Source of the DNA: Kibdelosporangium persicum
GTDB taxonomy: Bacteria; Actinomycetota; Actinomycetes; Mycobacteriales; Pseudonocardiaceae
NCBI RefSeq assembly: GCF_013280595.1
Contig: NZ_JAAATY010000047.1
Span: forward strand, 1 to 62,142
Direction of reading: 5' to 3'
Length of the DNA stretch: 62,142 nucleotides
Shown one piece after another: positions 1 to 7,800 of this stretch (positions are counted from its first letter, which is position 1; each line of letters begins with the position of its first letter). A program made the translations under genes and the position numbers. The notes under the pieces are model-generated. The model ran no database searches and was not told the origin of the DNA. It saw only the letters and a program-made list of their open reading frames with translations.

Positions 1-1
1 G

Positions 2-472
2 GTCGAGTTCTTCGCGTATGGCTGGGCGACGGGTTCGCGGTTGGATCTGGAGGTGTTCCGGATGCGGCAGGCGAACGAGAACATGCGGTGGCGGGCGACG
101 GTGTTGCGGTTGATCGTGGATGCGGAGGCTGCGGAGAAGGCGGCGCGGGAGGCGTCGGAGGAGACCAGGCAGCAGGCCAAGGACGCGGCGGCGCGGGCGT
201 GGCAGCAGGTGGGTGAGCAGACGCAGCCTGCCCGGTCGGGGTGGGGTGAGGCGCAGGCTTTCGCGGTGCGTCAGGCGGAGAACTGGCGTGTGGTGCTGGC
301 CGCGGCGCAGGCGGCGTTGGGTCCGAACTGGTCGTCGATTGTTGATCCGGCGAAGTCGTCGGAGGCGGCGTGGTTGGCTGAGCGGGATGCGGCGGCGCAG
401 CAGGCGGTGTATTGGAACGGGTTGTTGCAGCAGGCTCTGGACGGCGAACAGCGCGTCAGGAACACTCTCTGA
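2..472 (+). CDS. C-terminal end of an ALF-repeat exported protein (5' truncated by window)
   Basis: The reading frame is open from base 2 and ends at TGA 470-472, so only the last ~156 residues are visible and the true start lies outside the window. The sequence is Ala/Gln/Glu-rich and helical (EAAEKAAREA, RQQAKDAAARAWQQ), as in the long coiled segments that follow ALF repeats in actinomycete secreted proteins. Two further ALF-repeat genes follow in the same direction, which supports membership of the same family. The visible tail carries no recognisable enzyme or toxin motif. Function is unknown; a surface or secreted structural role is inferred only from the neighbours. Confidence 0.6.
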   Translation, partial: VEFFAYGWATGSRLDLEVFRMRQANENMRWRATVLRLIVDAEAAEKAAREASEETRQQAKDAAARAWQQVGEQTQPARSGWGEAQAFAVRQAENWRVVLAAAQAALGPNWSSIVDPAKSSEAAWLAERDAAAQQAVYWNGLLQQALDGEQRVRNTL

Positions 473-539
473 TTTTCACTGGTATCTCGCCGTAGGGCGA
501 TGGCTTTGCCATGCCACAAAAAAGAAAGGTGCTGGGGGT

Positions 540-2672
540 ATGCGAAGAACAGTAGTCCACAGTAGACGGATGGCGCGCGGGCTGGTGGCCGCCGCCGTCG
601 TCACCGGCCTGATGGCACCGATGACGGCACTGACCGCGAGCGCGGCACCGTCGTCCGACATCCCGCCCGCGGCGGCCGCCCGCAACTCCGAGGCGACCGC
701 GAACGCACCGGCCATCCCGCAGGAGGTCGTCGATCCGGCGGCCACCGACCTCCCCGAGTCCACCGAGGTGGAGAAGGTGCTCGCGGTGCGCGCGATCGGC
801 GTCGGTGAGGCGACCGACGAGTGGTTGATGTTGTCGGACAAGAACTTCGTGTTCCGGGTCTACGACCGGATCAGCCCGGACAAGTACCCGCTGACCAAGG
901 CCGAGGCTTACCGGGTCTACCGGGTCGTCGTGGACACGCCGGACGCTCCCGATGCGACCGCGTTCATCCGCACGTCGATTCACGACTTCGTCGACCGTGA
1001 CCAGATCGAGTACGCCCGGCGTACGGAAGAGGCCCGCCAGGCGCGGGAGGCGCGGCAGAACGCGGCGGCGTTCGCCGAGATCCCGGCGGATGCGGCGATG
1101 CTGGACGGCAACGACCAGAACTTCGTCTACCAGGTGTGGCGCCGCTCGACCGGCCCGAAGGTCAAGCAGGGCGCGGTGGACGCCTGGGGTGGTGACGCGG
1201 TGGCGTGGAAGACGTTCATCACCACCACGATCTACACCCTGCACATCGAGGACCAGCGCGACGCGATCGAGAAGGCCAAGCAGGAAAGCGAGGAGGCCGC
1301 GCGGATTCTGGCCGCCAAGCAGGCCAAGAAGAACGCCGCCGCGCTGCTGGGGATCATCGCGCCGGAAGGCTGGCTCGCCCTGTCGGACGACAACTTCATC
1401 CGCCAGTTGCTGACCACGCCGGAGCTGGCGCAACCGCGGCACATCGAGGTGAAGAACGCCGCGGACGCCGCGTTGCGCAGCACCAATCCGGCGGACTGGA
1501 AGGCGTTCATCGACACCGGCATGAAGGCGGCCGATGAGCTTGACGCCGCCCGCGAGAAGGCCATCCGCGAAGAAGCCGACCGGCAGAAGGTCCGCGAAAT
1601 CAAGGCCAAGGCCGAAGCAGGCCGGGTGCGGCCACGCCTGGTCGCCGCGGCCAACGCCGCGCTGGCGGGCACTGCGGCGGACGTCACGAAGTTCCTGTCG
1701 GAAACCCAGTACGCCGTGCTCAACCAGGCCCTGATGACCACCACGCCCGGCGTGAAGGCCTGGCACGTGCGCAGCGGTGGCGGCGACGCCGTGATCACCC
1801 CTGGCACGCAGAGCACCACCGCCGCCAACATACCGCTGGGCGAGGCGACCTGGAAGGTCGTCACCGGCCTGGCCGACGCGGCCTGCTACTCGTTCGAGTC
1901 GGCCACGAAGGTCGGCAGCTATCTGCGTCAGCAGGATCAGCGGGTGAAGCTGCACGCCAGTGACGGCAGTGACGTGTTCAAGAAGGACGCCACGTGGTGC
2001 CCGAAGCTGGGCCACTCCGGCTTCGGCGTGTCGTTGGAGTCCAAGGCGTTGCCCGGTCGTTTCCTGCGTCACTACGGCGCCGCGCTGTACGCCGCCAACG
2101 AAAGCGGCACCAATGTGTGGGACACCAACCAGCACGTGTTCAAGGCGGACACCACCTGGAACGTCGTCAACCCCGACCCGGCCGTCAGCACGCAGATCAC
2201 GCTGCGCTGGCACAACGATGACGCGTGGCGGACGTTCGTGGGCAACCCGAAGGCGGGCGAAGTGCTCGTCGACGGCATCCGGTACCGCGAGTTCGTCAAC
2301 AACGCCCGTGCCTACTGGGGCGCGGACACCGGGGTGCGCAGCATCTCCGGCCCGGCACTGACCAAGTACCTGGCCTCCGGCGGGCACAAGATGCGGATGC
2401 CGCTCATCGACACCACGCCGACGCCGGACGGCAAGGGCACGTACACCCACTTCGTCAGCGGGTTGTCGATCTACTGGACCCAGGCCACCGGCGCGCACCT
2501 GGTCTACGGCGCGATCCGGGACCGCTGGCAGGCGATGGACTGGGAGCGGTCGTACCTGGGCTACCCGACCACGGACGAGGAGCAGGTGGGCAACCTGCGC
2601 CGGAGCACCTTCCAGGGCGGCTACATCTACCACGATCCCGCGACCGGCAAGACCTGGGACACCAAGTTCTGA
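540..2672 (+). CDS. Exported ALF-repeat protein with AbfB-like and LGFP-repeat C-terminus
   Basis: 710 residues. The ATG at 540 is chosen because it follows a purine-rich stretch (GAAAGG, GGGGG) and begins a clear signal peptide: MRRTVVHSRR, a hydrophobic core LVAAAVVTGLMAPMTAL, then a probable A-x-A cut near residue 36. Three ALF-type repeats follow (roughly residues 75-160, 170-245, 260-340), each with an A/N-x-x-F/W-L-LSD/DGN-x-NF-V core and a helical tail. Residues ~445-550 (ACYSFESATKVGSYLR, then CP and VSLESKALPGRFLRHY) resemble the AbfB arabinose-binding beta-trefoil. The end (VYGAIRDRWQAMDWERSYLGYPTTDE) is an LGFP-type repeat. Inference: a secreted protein that binds arabinose-containing wall polymer. 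No catalytic domain is apparent. A strong hairpin follows the gene, so it is probably its own transcription unit. Confidence 0.85.
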   Translation: MRRTVVHSRRMARGLVAAAVVTGLMAPMTALTASAAPSSDIPPAAAARNSEATANAPAIPQEVVDPAATDLPESTEVEKVLAVRAIGVGEATDEWLMLSDKNFVFRVYDRISPDKYPLTKAEAYRVYRVVVDTPDAPDATAFIRTSIHDFVDRDQIEYARRTEEARQAREARQNAAAFAEIPADAAMLDGNDQNFVYQVWRRSTGPKVKQGAVDAWGGDAVAWKTFITTTIYTLHIEDQRDAIEKAKQESEEAARILAAKQAKKNAAALLGIIAPEGWLALSDDNFIRQLLTTPELAQPRHIEVKNAADAALRSTNPADWKAFIDTGMKAADELDAAREKAIREEADRQKVREIKAKAEAGRVRPRLVAAANAALAGTAADVTKFLSETQYAVLNQALMTTTPGVKAWHVRSGGGDAVITPGTQSTTAANIPLGEATWKVVTGLADAACYSFESATKVGSYLRQQDQRVKLHASDGSDVFKKDATWCPKLGHSGFGVSLESKALPGRFLRHYGAALYAANESGTNVWDTNQHVFKADTTWNVVNPDPAVSTQITLRWHNDDAWRTFVGNPKAGEVLVDGIRYREFVNNARAYWGADTGVRSISGPALTKYLASGGHKMRMPLIDTTPTPDGKGTYTHFVSGLSIYWTQATGAHLVYGAIRDRWQAMDWERSYLGYPTTDEEQVGNLRRSTFQGGYIYHDPATGKTWDTKF

Positions 2673-2689
2673 TCATCCAGTCCTGACAC

Positions 2690-2723
2690 CGGCCCGGCAC
2701 TCGGCTTGACGGGTGCCGGGCCG
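2690..2723 (+). terminator. Hairpin terminator after the ALF/AbfB gene
   Basis: An 11-bp perfect inverted repeat (CGGCCCGGCAC / GTGCCGGGCCG) with a 12-nt loop starts 18 bp after the TGA at 2672. Short T-containing sequence (CTTTCATT) follows. It separates the gene from the next ALF gene, which begins at 2750. Confidence 0.75.
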
Positions 2724-2749
2724 CTTTCATTCCAGGGGGTTCACCAGTA

Positions 2750-5700
2750 GTGAGACTCATCCGAAGAGCGTTGGCGGCATCGCTGACGGTCGCGGTGTTC
2801 GCGGGCCTGGCAAGCCCGCCGGACGTCGCGGTCGCGGCGCCCGCGATGACAGCGACAGCGGCCGTGGCGGAAACTCCGGCCCGGCCGATGCCCGCTGATC
2901 CGTACAAGGAGTGGGACGGCAAGACCGGTGTTCCGGACACCGGTGACCCTCGGTTGCGTCAGTTGGTGGCTGACAACGCCGAGTTGGCTGAGGATGTCGA
3001 GGTTCGTGATGCCGCGAGGGCCGCACTGGAGGGCGGCCGTACGGCGATCATGGCGTTCCTCAACACGGGTTTGCGGGAGGCGCAGAAGAGGGCCGCGGAT
3101 CGCAAGGCCGAGGTCGCCCGGCAGAACCGGGCGGCGATCGAGCCGTTGCGTGGTACCGGTGGGGCGTATCTGCGGGCCGAAGTGGACCGTGTGCTGGCCG
3201 GTACCGATCTGGACCGTGCACAGTTTTTGGCCTACGGCAAGGCTATCGCCGAGCAGCGGGACGCGGCGGCGACGCAGAGCGTCCAGCAGCGAGCGGTGGA
3301 GAACCGGGCTCGCGTGCAGATGCTCGTCGGCGTCGGCGGGCCGGAGGTCAAGCGGGCCGCGCAGACCGCGTTGGACGCCGGTGATGCGGCGGTCGAGCAG
3401 TTCCTGGCCAGCGGGTATTTGGAGGCGGCCGGGAAGGACGCCGAGGCGCGGGAGAAGTTCCTCGCTGACGAGGAGGCCCGGCAGAAGGCCGCGGAGGCGT
3501 TGTCGGAGCTGGCGAAGCGTTCGGCGCGGGCGAACGAGGCCCGGCGTGTTCTGCTGGTGGAGCACGGCATCGGTATCCGGGCGTTGCAGCGCTCGTCGAA
3601 TTCCCTGATCCTGGCGGGGAATGAGGCACGGAAGGCCGAGCAGATCCTGGCCGCGAACACCGCGGCCGGGCAGCACCCGGTCGATGCGTTCGACGGGGTG
3701 AAGGCGGAGGTCGCCCGCCAGTTGGCCGCTGCCCGTGCGGCGGCTGGCGATGCGCAGACCGCGGCGGTCAAGGCCCAGGTGCAGGCCGATGTGCTGGTGG
3801 AGACCGGTCTGCCGTATGGGGCGCAGTGGGCGCAGATGGCCTTCGGGATGTCCCAGGCGGCACGGGCTGCGGTGTCGGCGGTGGAAACGGCGTCGCATTC
3901 GATTGACGCGGCGGCGTTCACCGACCAGGCCCGTAACGCTCAGGAACGTGCCGAGCGGCATGCCGAGCAGGCCAAGAAGTGGCGTCAGACCGCCGAAGCG
4001 CACGCGCGTGCCGCGGCGGATCTGGCTGAGGCCGCGCGGGTGCAGATGGAGGCGGCCAAGGACGCCGCGGCCCGGACCAAGGCCGCCCGGCAGGCTGCTG
4101 AGGCTGCGGAAGCGCAGGCGTGGGCGGCGGCGGAGCGGACCCGTCAGCACCGCATCACCGCGGAGCGTGAGGCGGCGACAGCCGCGGCGCAGCGGGCGAT
4201 CGCGGAACGGGAGCGTGCCAACGCGGCCGCCGCACGCGTACGAGCCGAGCAGCAAGCGGCTGTCGCACGTGCGATGCGTGGCGAAGCGGAGGTCCAGGAA
4301 GGCATCGCGCGCGGTGCCCGTGACAGGGCCCAGGCGGCTGACGGTGTCGCGGCGCAAGCGGAAACCAACGCCCGCAATGAAGAACGCAACGCCAGCGCAG
4401 CTCGCGACAGGGCGTACGCGGCGGAGCGGGAACAGCGCGCGGCGGAAGCCCGTGCCGCGGCAATGGATGCGATGGCCGCGGCCAGCCGTGGTAGCGAACA
4501 CGAAAGGACTGCGTTCGACGCGGCGCTGCAAGCACGTGGGGAAGCCAACACGGCTATCGGCGCGGCTGGTGCGGCTCGTGCGGCAGCGAATGTCGCGACC
4601 GGCGCGGCAGCCGGAGCGCGAGGTGCCGCAACGGAAGCCACTCGTGCAGCCGCACGGGCTCGCGCTGCGGCGCAAGCCGCGCAGGCCGCCGCCGCTCGGG
4701 CGAACGCGGCGGCGACCAAGGCGGAAGCCGAGGCCGCGGCAACCCATGCGGCAGCGCAGCGAGCCAACTCCGCGGCTTCGGACGCGACGTTCAACGAGGC
4801 CAAGGCCGCTGAAGCCGCGCAGAACGCGGTGAACCTGGCCAACCAGGCGGCGGGCGAGGCGATGCAGTCGCAGATGTCCGCCGAGCGCACCAGGGCCGAG
4901 TCGGAAGCCGCCGCCCACGAGGCGGTGTCGGCCGCGACCCAGGCCGGTCTGGCCGTGCAGGCGGCGTCGGCGGCCAAGTCGTCGTCGCAAGCGATCACCG
5001 AACCGGCGAACACCGCCATCACCGTCGTGGCGCCGTTCACCGGCCAGGACATCGACGCCGACTTCGTCGTCCGAGTCGCCGAACAGGCCCGCGCGGTCGG
5101 CGCCGAGCAAGCCGCGGCCGCCGAACGACGCGCCGCCGAGGCCCTGGAGGCCGCACGCCTGGCCCAGGAAGCAGCCGACCGGGCCGCGGCCGAGGTCAAG
5201 CCCGCATACGACGCGGCGGCCGCAGCGGCCAAGTCCTCGGCTGCGGCAGCACGTTCCGCCGCGGATGCCCAGAAGGCAGCCGCCGAAGCAGCGGCGGACG
5301 GTGCGGCGGCACGGGCAGCGGCCGCACGAGCCAACCAGGCCGACGCCCAAGCGCGGGAAGACGCACGCAAAGCACGGGCAGCGGCCAACCAGGCAGCCGA
5401 CGACGCCGCTATCGCCGGACGGTCCGCGGCCGCGGCTGAGGGCGAGGCGGCGGCAGCACGGTCGGCGGCCAGCCAGGCCGAAGCCGACGCCGCGGCAGCA
5501 CAAGGTGCCGCGGGACGTGCCGAAACCCTCGCCGCGGAGGCCGGCGCGGCCGCGGACAGCGCGGAACAGCATGCCGCGGCGGCGGCGGAAGCGGCGAAGA
5601 ACGCCTACAACGCGGCCGTCGAAGCAGGTAAAGCGGCTGACCGGGCTGAGGAAGCGGCGCGCAAGGCCGAGGACGAGAAGCGTCGTCAGCAGGTGGCCTC

Positions 5701-6439
5701 CGGGGACGGCGATCCCGGCCTCACCGCGGAGGAAGAGGCCCAGTTCCTGCGGAACATGTCGCCTGAGGCGATCGCGGAGTACCGCAAGGCGGTCGACGAC
5801 GCCAAGAAGGGCATCATCGACTACATCATCGAGAACGGCGGGCAGGTTCTGCTCGACGTGATCGGGTACACCGACGCCAAGAAGTGCTTCGGTGAAGGCG
5901 ACGTCGCCGCGTGCCTATGGACGGTCGTCAACGTCGGGTCGTTGCTGCTGCTGGTGGCGAAACTGCCCGCGGTCTCCTCGGCCATCGCCAAACTCGTGGG
6001 CGGACTGACGAAGTTCCTTGAGGCGTCCTCGGCAGGCCGCAAGGTCCTGACCACGATCAGGGAGACCGCTGAACGGTTCCGCAAGCTCCCGTCGTGCCCG
6101 GTCGCCCGCGCGGGTGTGGCCGCCGGCTCCACAGCCGCCGGCTCCACAGCCGCCGGCTTCACGGCGGCGACCGACCCGGAGGAGTGCATCCCGAAGCCGC
6201 TGGGACGTGGCAACACCGGCCGTACCGAGGCGAACTCGTTGCACGAGAAGCTCGCCATGGACCAGGCGATGTCCAATCCCCAGGCGGGCAAGCAGTTGCA
6301 GAAGCCGGTGATGACCGATCCGCGATGGCGGCACGAGGAGGGATGGGTCAAGATGACCCAGAACGTCAACGGCGTGGAGATCCACTACGTGTACAACACG
6401 AAGACCCGTCAAGTCGACGATTACAAGTTCAAAGACTGA
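2750..6439 (+). CDS. Large exported ALF-repeat coiled-coil protein with C-terminal polymorphic-toxin-like domain
   Basis: 1229 residues from GTG 2750, preceded by GGGGG at 2735-2739. The N-terminal signal peptide (RRALAASLTVAVFAGLASPP) is followed by ALF-type repeats to about residue 300. Residues ~330-985 are an extremely Ala/Glu/Arg/Gln-rich helical rod. At residues ~1022-1075 there is a pretoxin-like hydrophobic segment with paired cysteines (DAKKCFGEGDVAACLW) and the helix VGSLLLLVAKL. Three 15-bp tandem repeats (6119-6163) encode an AAGST-type linker. The last ~75 residues form a compact charged domain: LHEKLAMDQAMSNP, PRWRHEEGWVKM, NGVEIHYVYN, VDDYKFKD. Long stalk, pretoxin segment and short variable tip with a small downstream gene is the polymorphic-toxin layout. 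A nuclease-type tip is possible, but I cannot assign a family. Confidence 0.8.
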   Translation: MRLIRRALAASLTVAVFAGLASPPDVAVAAPAMTATAAVAETPARPMPADPYKEWDGKTGVPDTGDPRLRQLVADNAELAEDVEVRDAARAALEGGRTAIMAFLNTGLREAQKRAADRKAEVARQNRAAIEPLRGTGGAYLRAEVDRVLAGTDLDRAQFLAYGKAIAEQRDAAATQSVQQRAVENRARVQMLVGVGGPEVKRAAQTALDAGDAAVEQFLASGYLEAAGKDAEAREKFLADEEARQKAAEALSELAKRSARANEARRVLLVEHGIGIRALQRSSNSLILAGNEARKAEQILAANTAAGQHPVDAFDGVKAEVARQLAAARAAAGDAQTAAVKAQVQADVLVETGLPYGAQWAQMAFGMSQAARAAVSAVETASHSIDAAAFTDQARNAQERAERHAEQAKKWRQTAEAHARAAADLAEAARVQMEAAKDAAARTKAARQAAEAAEAQAWAAAERTRQHRITAEREAATAAAQRAIAERERANAAAARVRAEQQAAVARAMRGEAEVQEGIARGARDRAQAADGVAAQAETNARNEERNASAARDRAYAAEREQRAAEARAAAMDAMAAASRGSEHERTAFDAALQARGEANTAIGAAGAARAAANVATGAAAGARGAATEATRAAARARAAAQAAQAAAARANAAATKAEAEAAATHAAAQRANSAASDATFNEAKAAEAAQNAVNLANQAAGEAMQSQMSAERTRAESEAAAHEAVSAATQAGLAVQAASAAKSSSQAITEPANTAITVVAPFTGQDIDADFVVRVAEQARAVGAEQAAAAERRAAEALEAARLAQEAADRAAAEVKPAYDAAAAAAKSSAAAARSAADAQKAAAEAAADGAAARAAAARANQADAQAREDARKARAAANQAADDAAIAGRSAAAAEGEAAAARSAASQAEADAAAAQGAAGRAETLAAEAGAAADSAEQHAAAAAEAAKNAYNAAVEAGKAADRAEEAARKAEDEKRRQQVASGDGDPGLTAEEEAQFLRNMSPEAIAEYRKAVDDAKKGIIDYIIENGGQVLLDVIGYTDAKKCFGEGDVAACLWTVVNVGSLLLLVAKLPAVSSAIAKLVGGLTKFLEASSAGRKVLTTIRETAERFRKLPSCPVARAGVAAGSTAAGSTAAGFTAATDPEECIPKPLGRGNTGRTEANSLHEKLAMDQAMSNPQAGKQLQKPVMTDPRWRHEEGWVKMTQNVNGVEIHYVYNTKTRQVDDYKFKD

Positions 6440-6447
6440 GGACCGCG

Positions 6448-6843
6448 ATGCTGGTGAAGTGCCTCCGGAACAAGGGGCTCCCCGAACCCGCCCACGGGCT
6501 CTACTACACGGAGCACACGGTCTTCGAGGTGACCGTGGGCGAGACCTATCCGGTGTACGGGATCTCGATGTTCAACCGTGGCCTGACGCTGTTGCTGCGG
6601 GACGACACGGGCAAACCGAACTGGCAGCCGATCGAACTGTTCGAAGTGGTCGACGGCCGGTTGCCGGACGGCTGGAAGTTCGCCACGCGCGACCAAGGCG
6701 AGGCCTACACCCAGGCGATCTTCGGCTATCCCCGACTGGTCGACGACGAGGGCCACGAGGAGGCGTTGATCGAGCGCGAGCCGGACGCGATGCGTGTCTT
6801 CCTGGACTACGTCGCCTCGGCCGCGAATGACGCGCCGGCCTGA
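6448..6843 (+). CDS. Probable immunity protein for the upstream toxin
   Basis: 131 residues. The ATG at 6448 lies 8 bp after the toxin stop, with TGAGGA at 6437-6442 (overlapping that stop) as ribosome binding site; this implies translational coupling. There is no signal peptide or membrane segment, so the product should be cytoplasmic. It is acidic and mixed alpha/beta in look (FEVTVGETYPVYGISMF, LTLLLRDDTG, PIELFEVVDGRLPDGWKF). I do not recognise a named domain. Small size, cytoplasmic nature, tight spacing and position after a C-terminal toxin domain are the usual signature of an immunity protein. The call is contextual, not motif-based. A perfect 16-bp hairpin terminates the unit at 6862-6903. 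Confidence 0.65.
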   Translation: MLVKCLRNKGLPEPAHGLYYTEHTVFEVTVGETYPVYGISMFNRGLTLLLRDDTGKPNWQPIELFEVVDGRLPDGWKFATRDQGEAYTQAIFGYPRLVDDEGHEEALIEREPDAMRVFLDYVASAANDAPA

Positions 6844-6861
6844 CAAGCGAACGCGGGCCTC

Positions 6862-6903
6862 CCGTCCGGGCAGTTCGACGGCAACGCCGAACTGCCCGGA
6901 CGG
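6862..6903. terminator. Bidirectional hairpin between convergent genes
   Basis: Perfect 16-bp arms (6862-6877 and 6888-6903; CCGTCCGGGCAGTTCG and its complement) with a 10-nt loop. It lies between the end of the immunity gene (6843) and the end of the converging crotonase gene (6964), so it can serve both strands. Confidence 0.8.
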
Positions 6904-6963
6904 AGCTGCTTCTCCGGCGGAACATGGTTCCCGCGGCGCTGTCCGCATCCTCGATCCGCCCTG

Positions 6964-7716
6964 CTAGAACTTCGGGGTGCGCTTCTCCAGAAACGCCCGC
7001 ACACCCTCCGCGTAGTCAGCGCTGTGCACGGCCTCGTCGTACAGGGCACGGATGCTGTCGTCCTCATGCTCACCGTCGGCGATGCGGTTGACGATGGTCT
7101 TGGCACCGCGCACGCTCACCTGGGCGCGGCTCGAGATCGTGCCCGCCAGTTCCTTCGCGCGGGTTTCCAGCGAACCGGCCGGGTGCAGCTCGTTGACCAG
7201 GCCGATGCGCAGTGCCGTGGCCGCGTCGATGATCTCGCCGGTGACCAGGATCTGCTTGGCCCACGCCTTGCCGACCGCGTCGACCAGCTGCTTGGTGGAC
7301 GTGAAGTTGTAGACGATGCCGAGCTTGGCCGGGGTGATCCCGAACCTGGCGTTGTCCGCGGCGATCCGCAGGTCGCAGGCCAGCGCGAGCTCGCAGCCGC
7401 CGCCGATGCAGAACCCGTTGATCACCGCGATCGTCGGCACCGGGAACCCGGCGATCGCCCGCTCGGCCGCGTGCACGGCGTCGCTGTAGCGCGTCGCGCC
7501 CTCAGCGCCTGACCGGAGCGTCTCGAACTCGGCGATGTCCGCGCCCGCCGAGAAGTGCTCGCCGCCCTGGATCAGCAGCACCCGGGTCGTGCTGTCCAGC
7601 GATCCGAGCAGGCCGGGGATCGCCGACCACATGTCGAAACTCAACGCGTTGCGCTTGTCCGGCCGGTCGATGGTCAGCGTCGCCACGGGCCCGGCCGTCT
7701 CCAACCTCAGATGCAC
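6964..7716 (-). CDS. Enoyl-CoA hydratase/isomerase family protein (crotonase fold)
   Basis: 250 residues, normal length for the family. GTG start at 7716 with GGTGAG upstream. Family features: the acyl-CoA oxyanion-hole motif HFSAGAD (residues 54-60) and CIGGGCELALACD (103-115). The first catalytic glutamate of crotonase is present (E109), but the position of the second (FGxPE in classic hydratases) reads FGITPAKLG, with Ala130. Canonical water addition across enoyl-CoA is therefore doubtful; isomerase, hydrolase or decarboxylase chemistry on an acyl-CoA is more likely. Cytoplasmic. It stands alone, divergent from the sugar dehydrogenase gene and convergent with the toxin-immunity unit, so the context gives no pathway. 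Confidence 0.85.
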   Translation of the reverse strand: MHLRLETAGPVATLTIDRPDKRNALSFDMWSAIPGLLGSLDSTTRVLLIQGGEHFSAGADIAEFETLRSGAEGATRYSDAVHAAERAIAGFPVPTIAVINGFCIGGGCELALACDLRIAADNARFGITPAKLGIVYNFTSTKQLVDAVGKAWAKQILVTGEIIDAATALRIGLVNELHPAGSLETRAKELAGTISSRAQVSVRGAKTIVNRIADGEHEDDSIRALYDEAVHSADYAEGVRAFLEKRTPKF

Positions 7717-7800
7717 GCTCTCACCTTGTCACGTCCGCGCGCGGCCGACACGTGCGTAACCACACACAAACCGGACAGTGATCGGCGCATGCTTGTCCCC

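Noticed and set aside
120-539. Upstream extension of the ALF/AbfB gene to 120
   Set aside because: The extension is Arg-rich (RRLRRRRRGRRRR), antiparallel to real coding bias, overlaps the preceding gene, and the signal peptide starts at 540.
456-5572. Long antisense ORFs opposite the ALF genes
   Set aside because: They mirror the Ala-rich, high-GC coding frame (typical shadow ORFs), have low-complexity Gly/Arg/Leu products and no ribosome binding sites.
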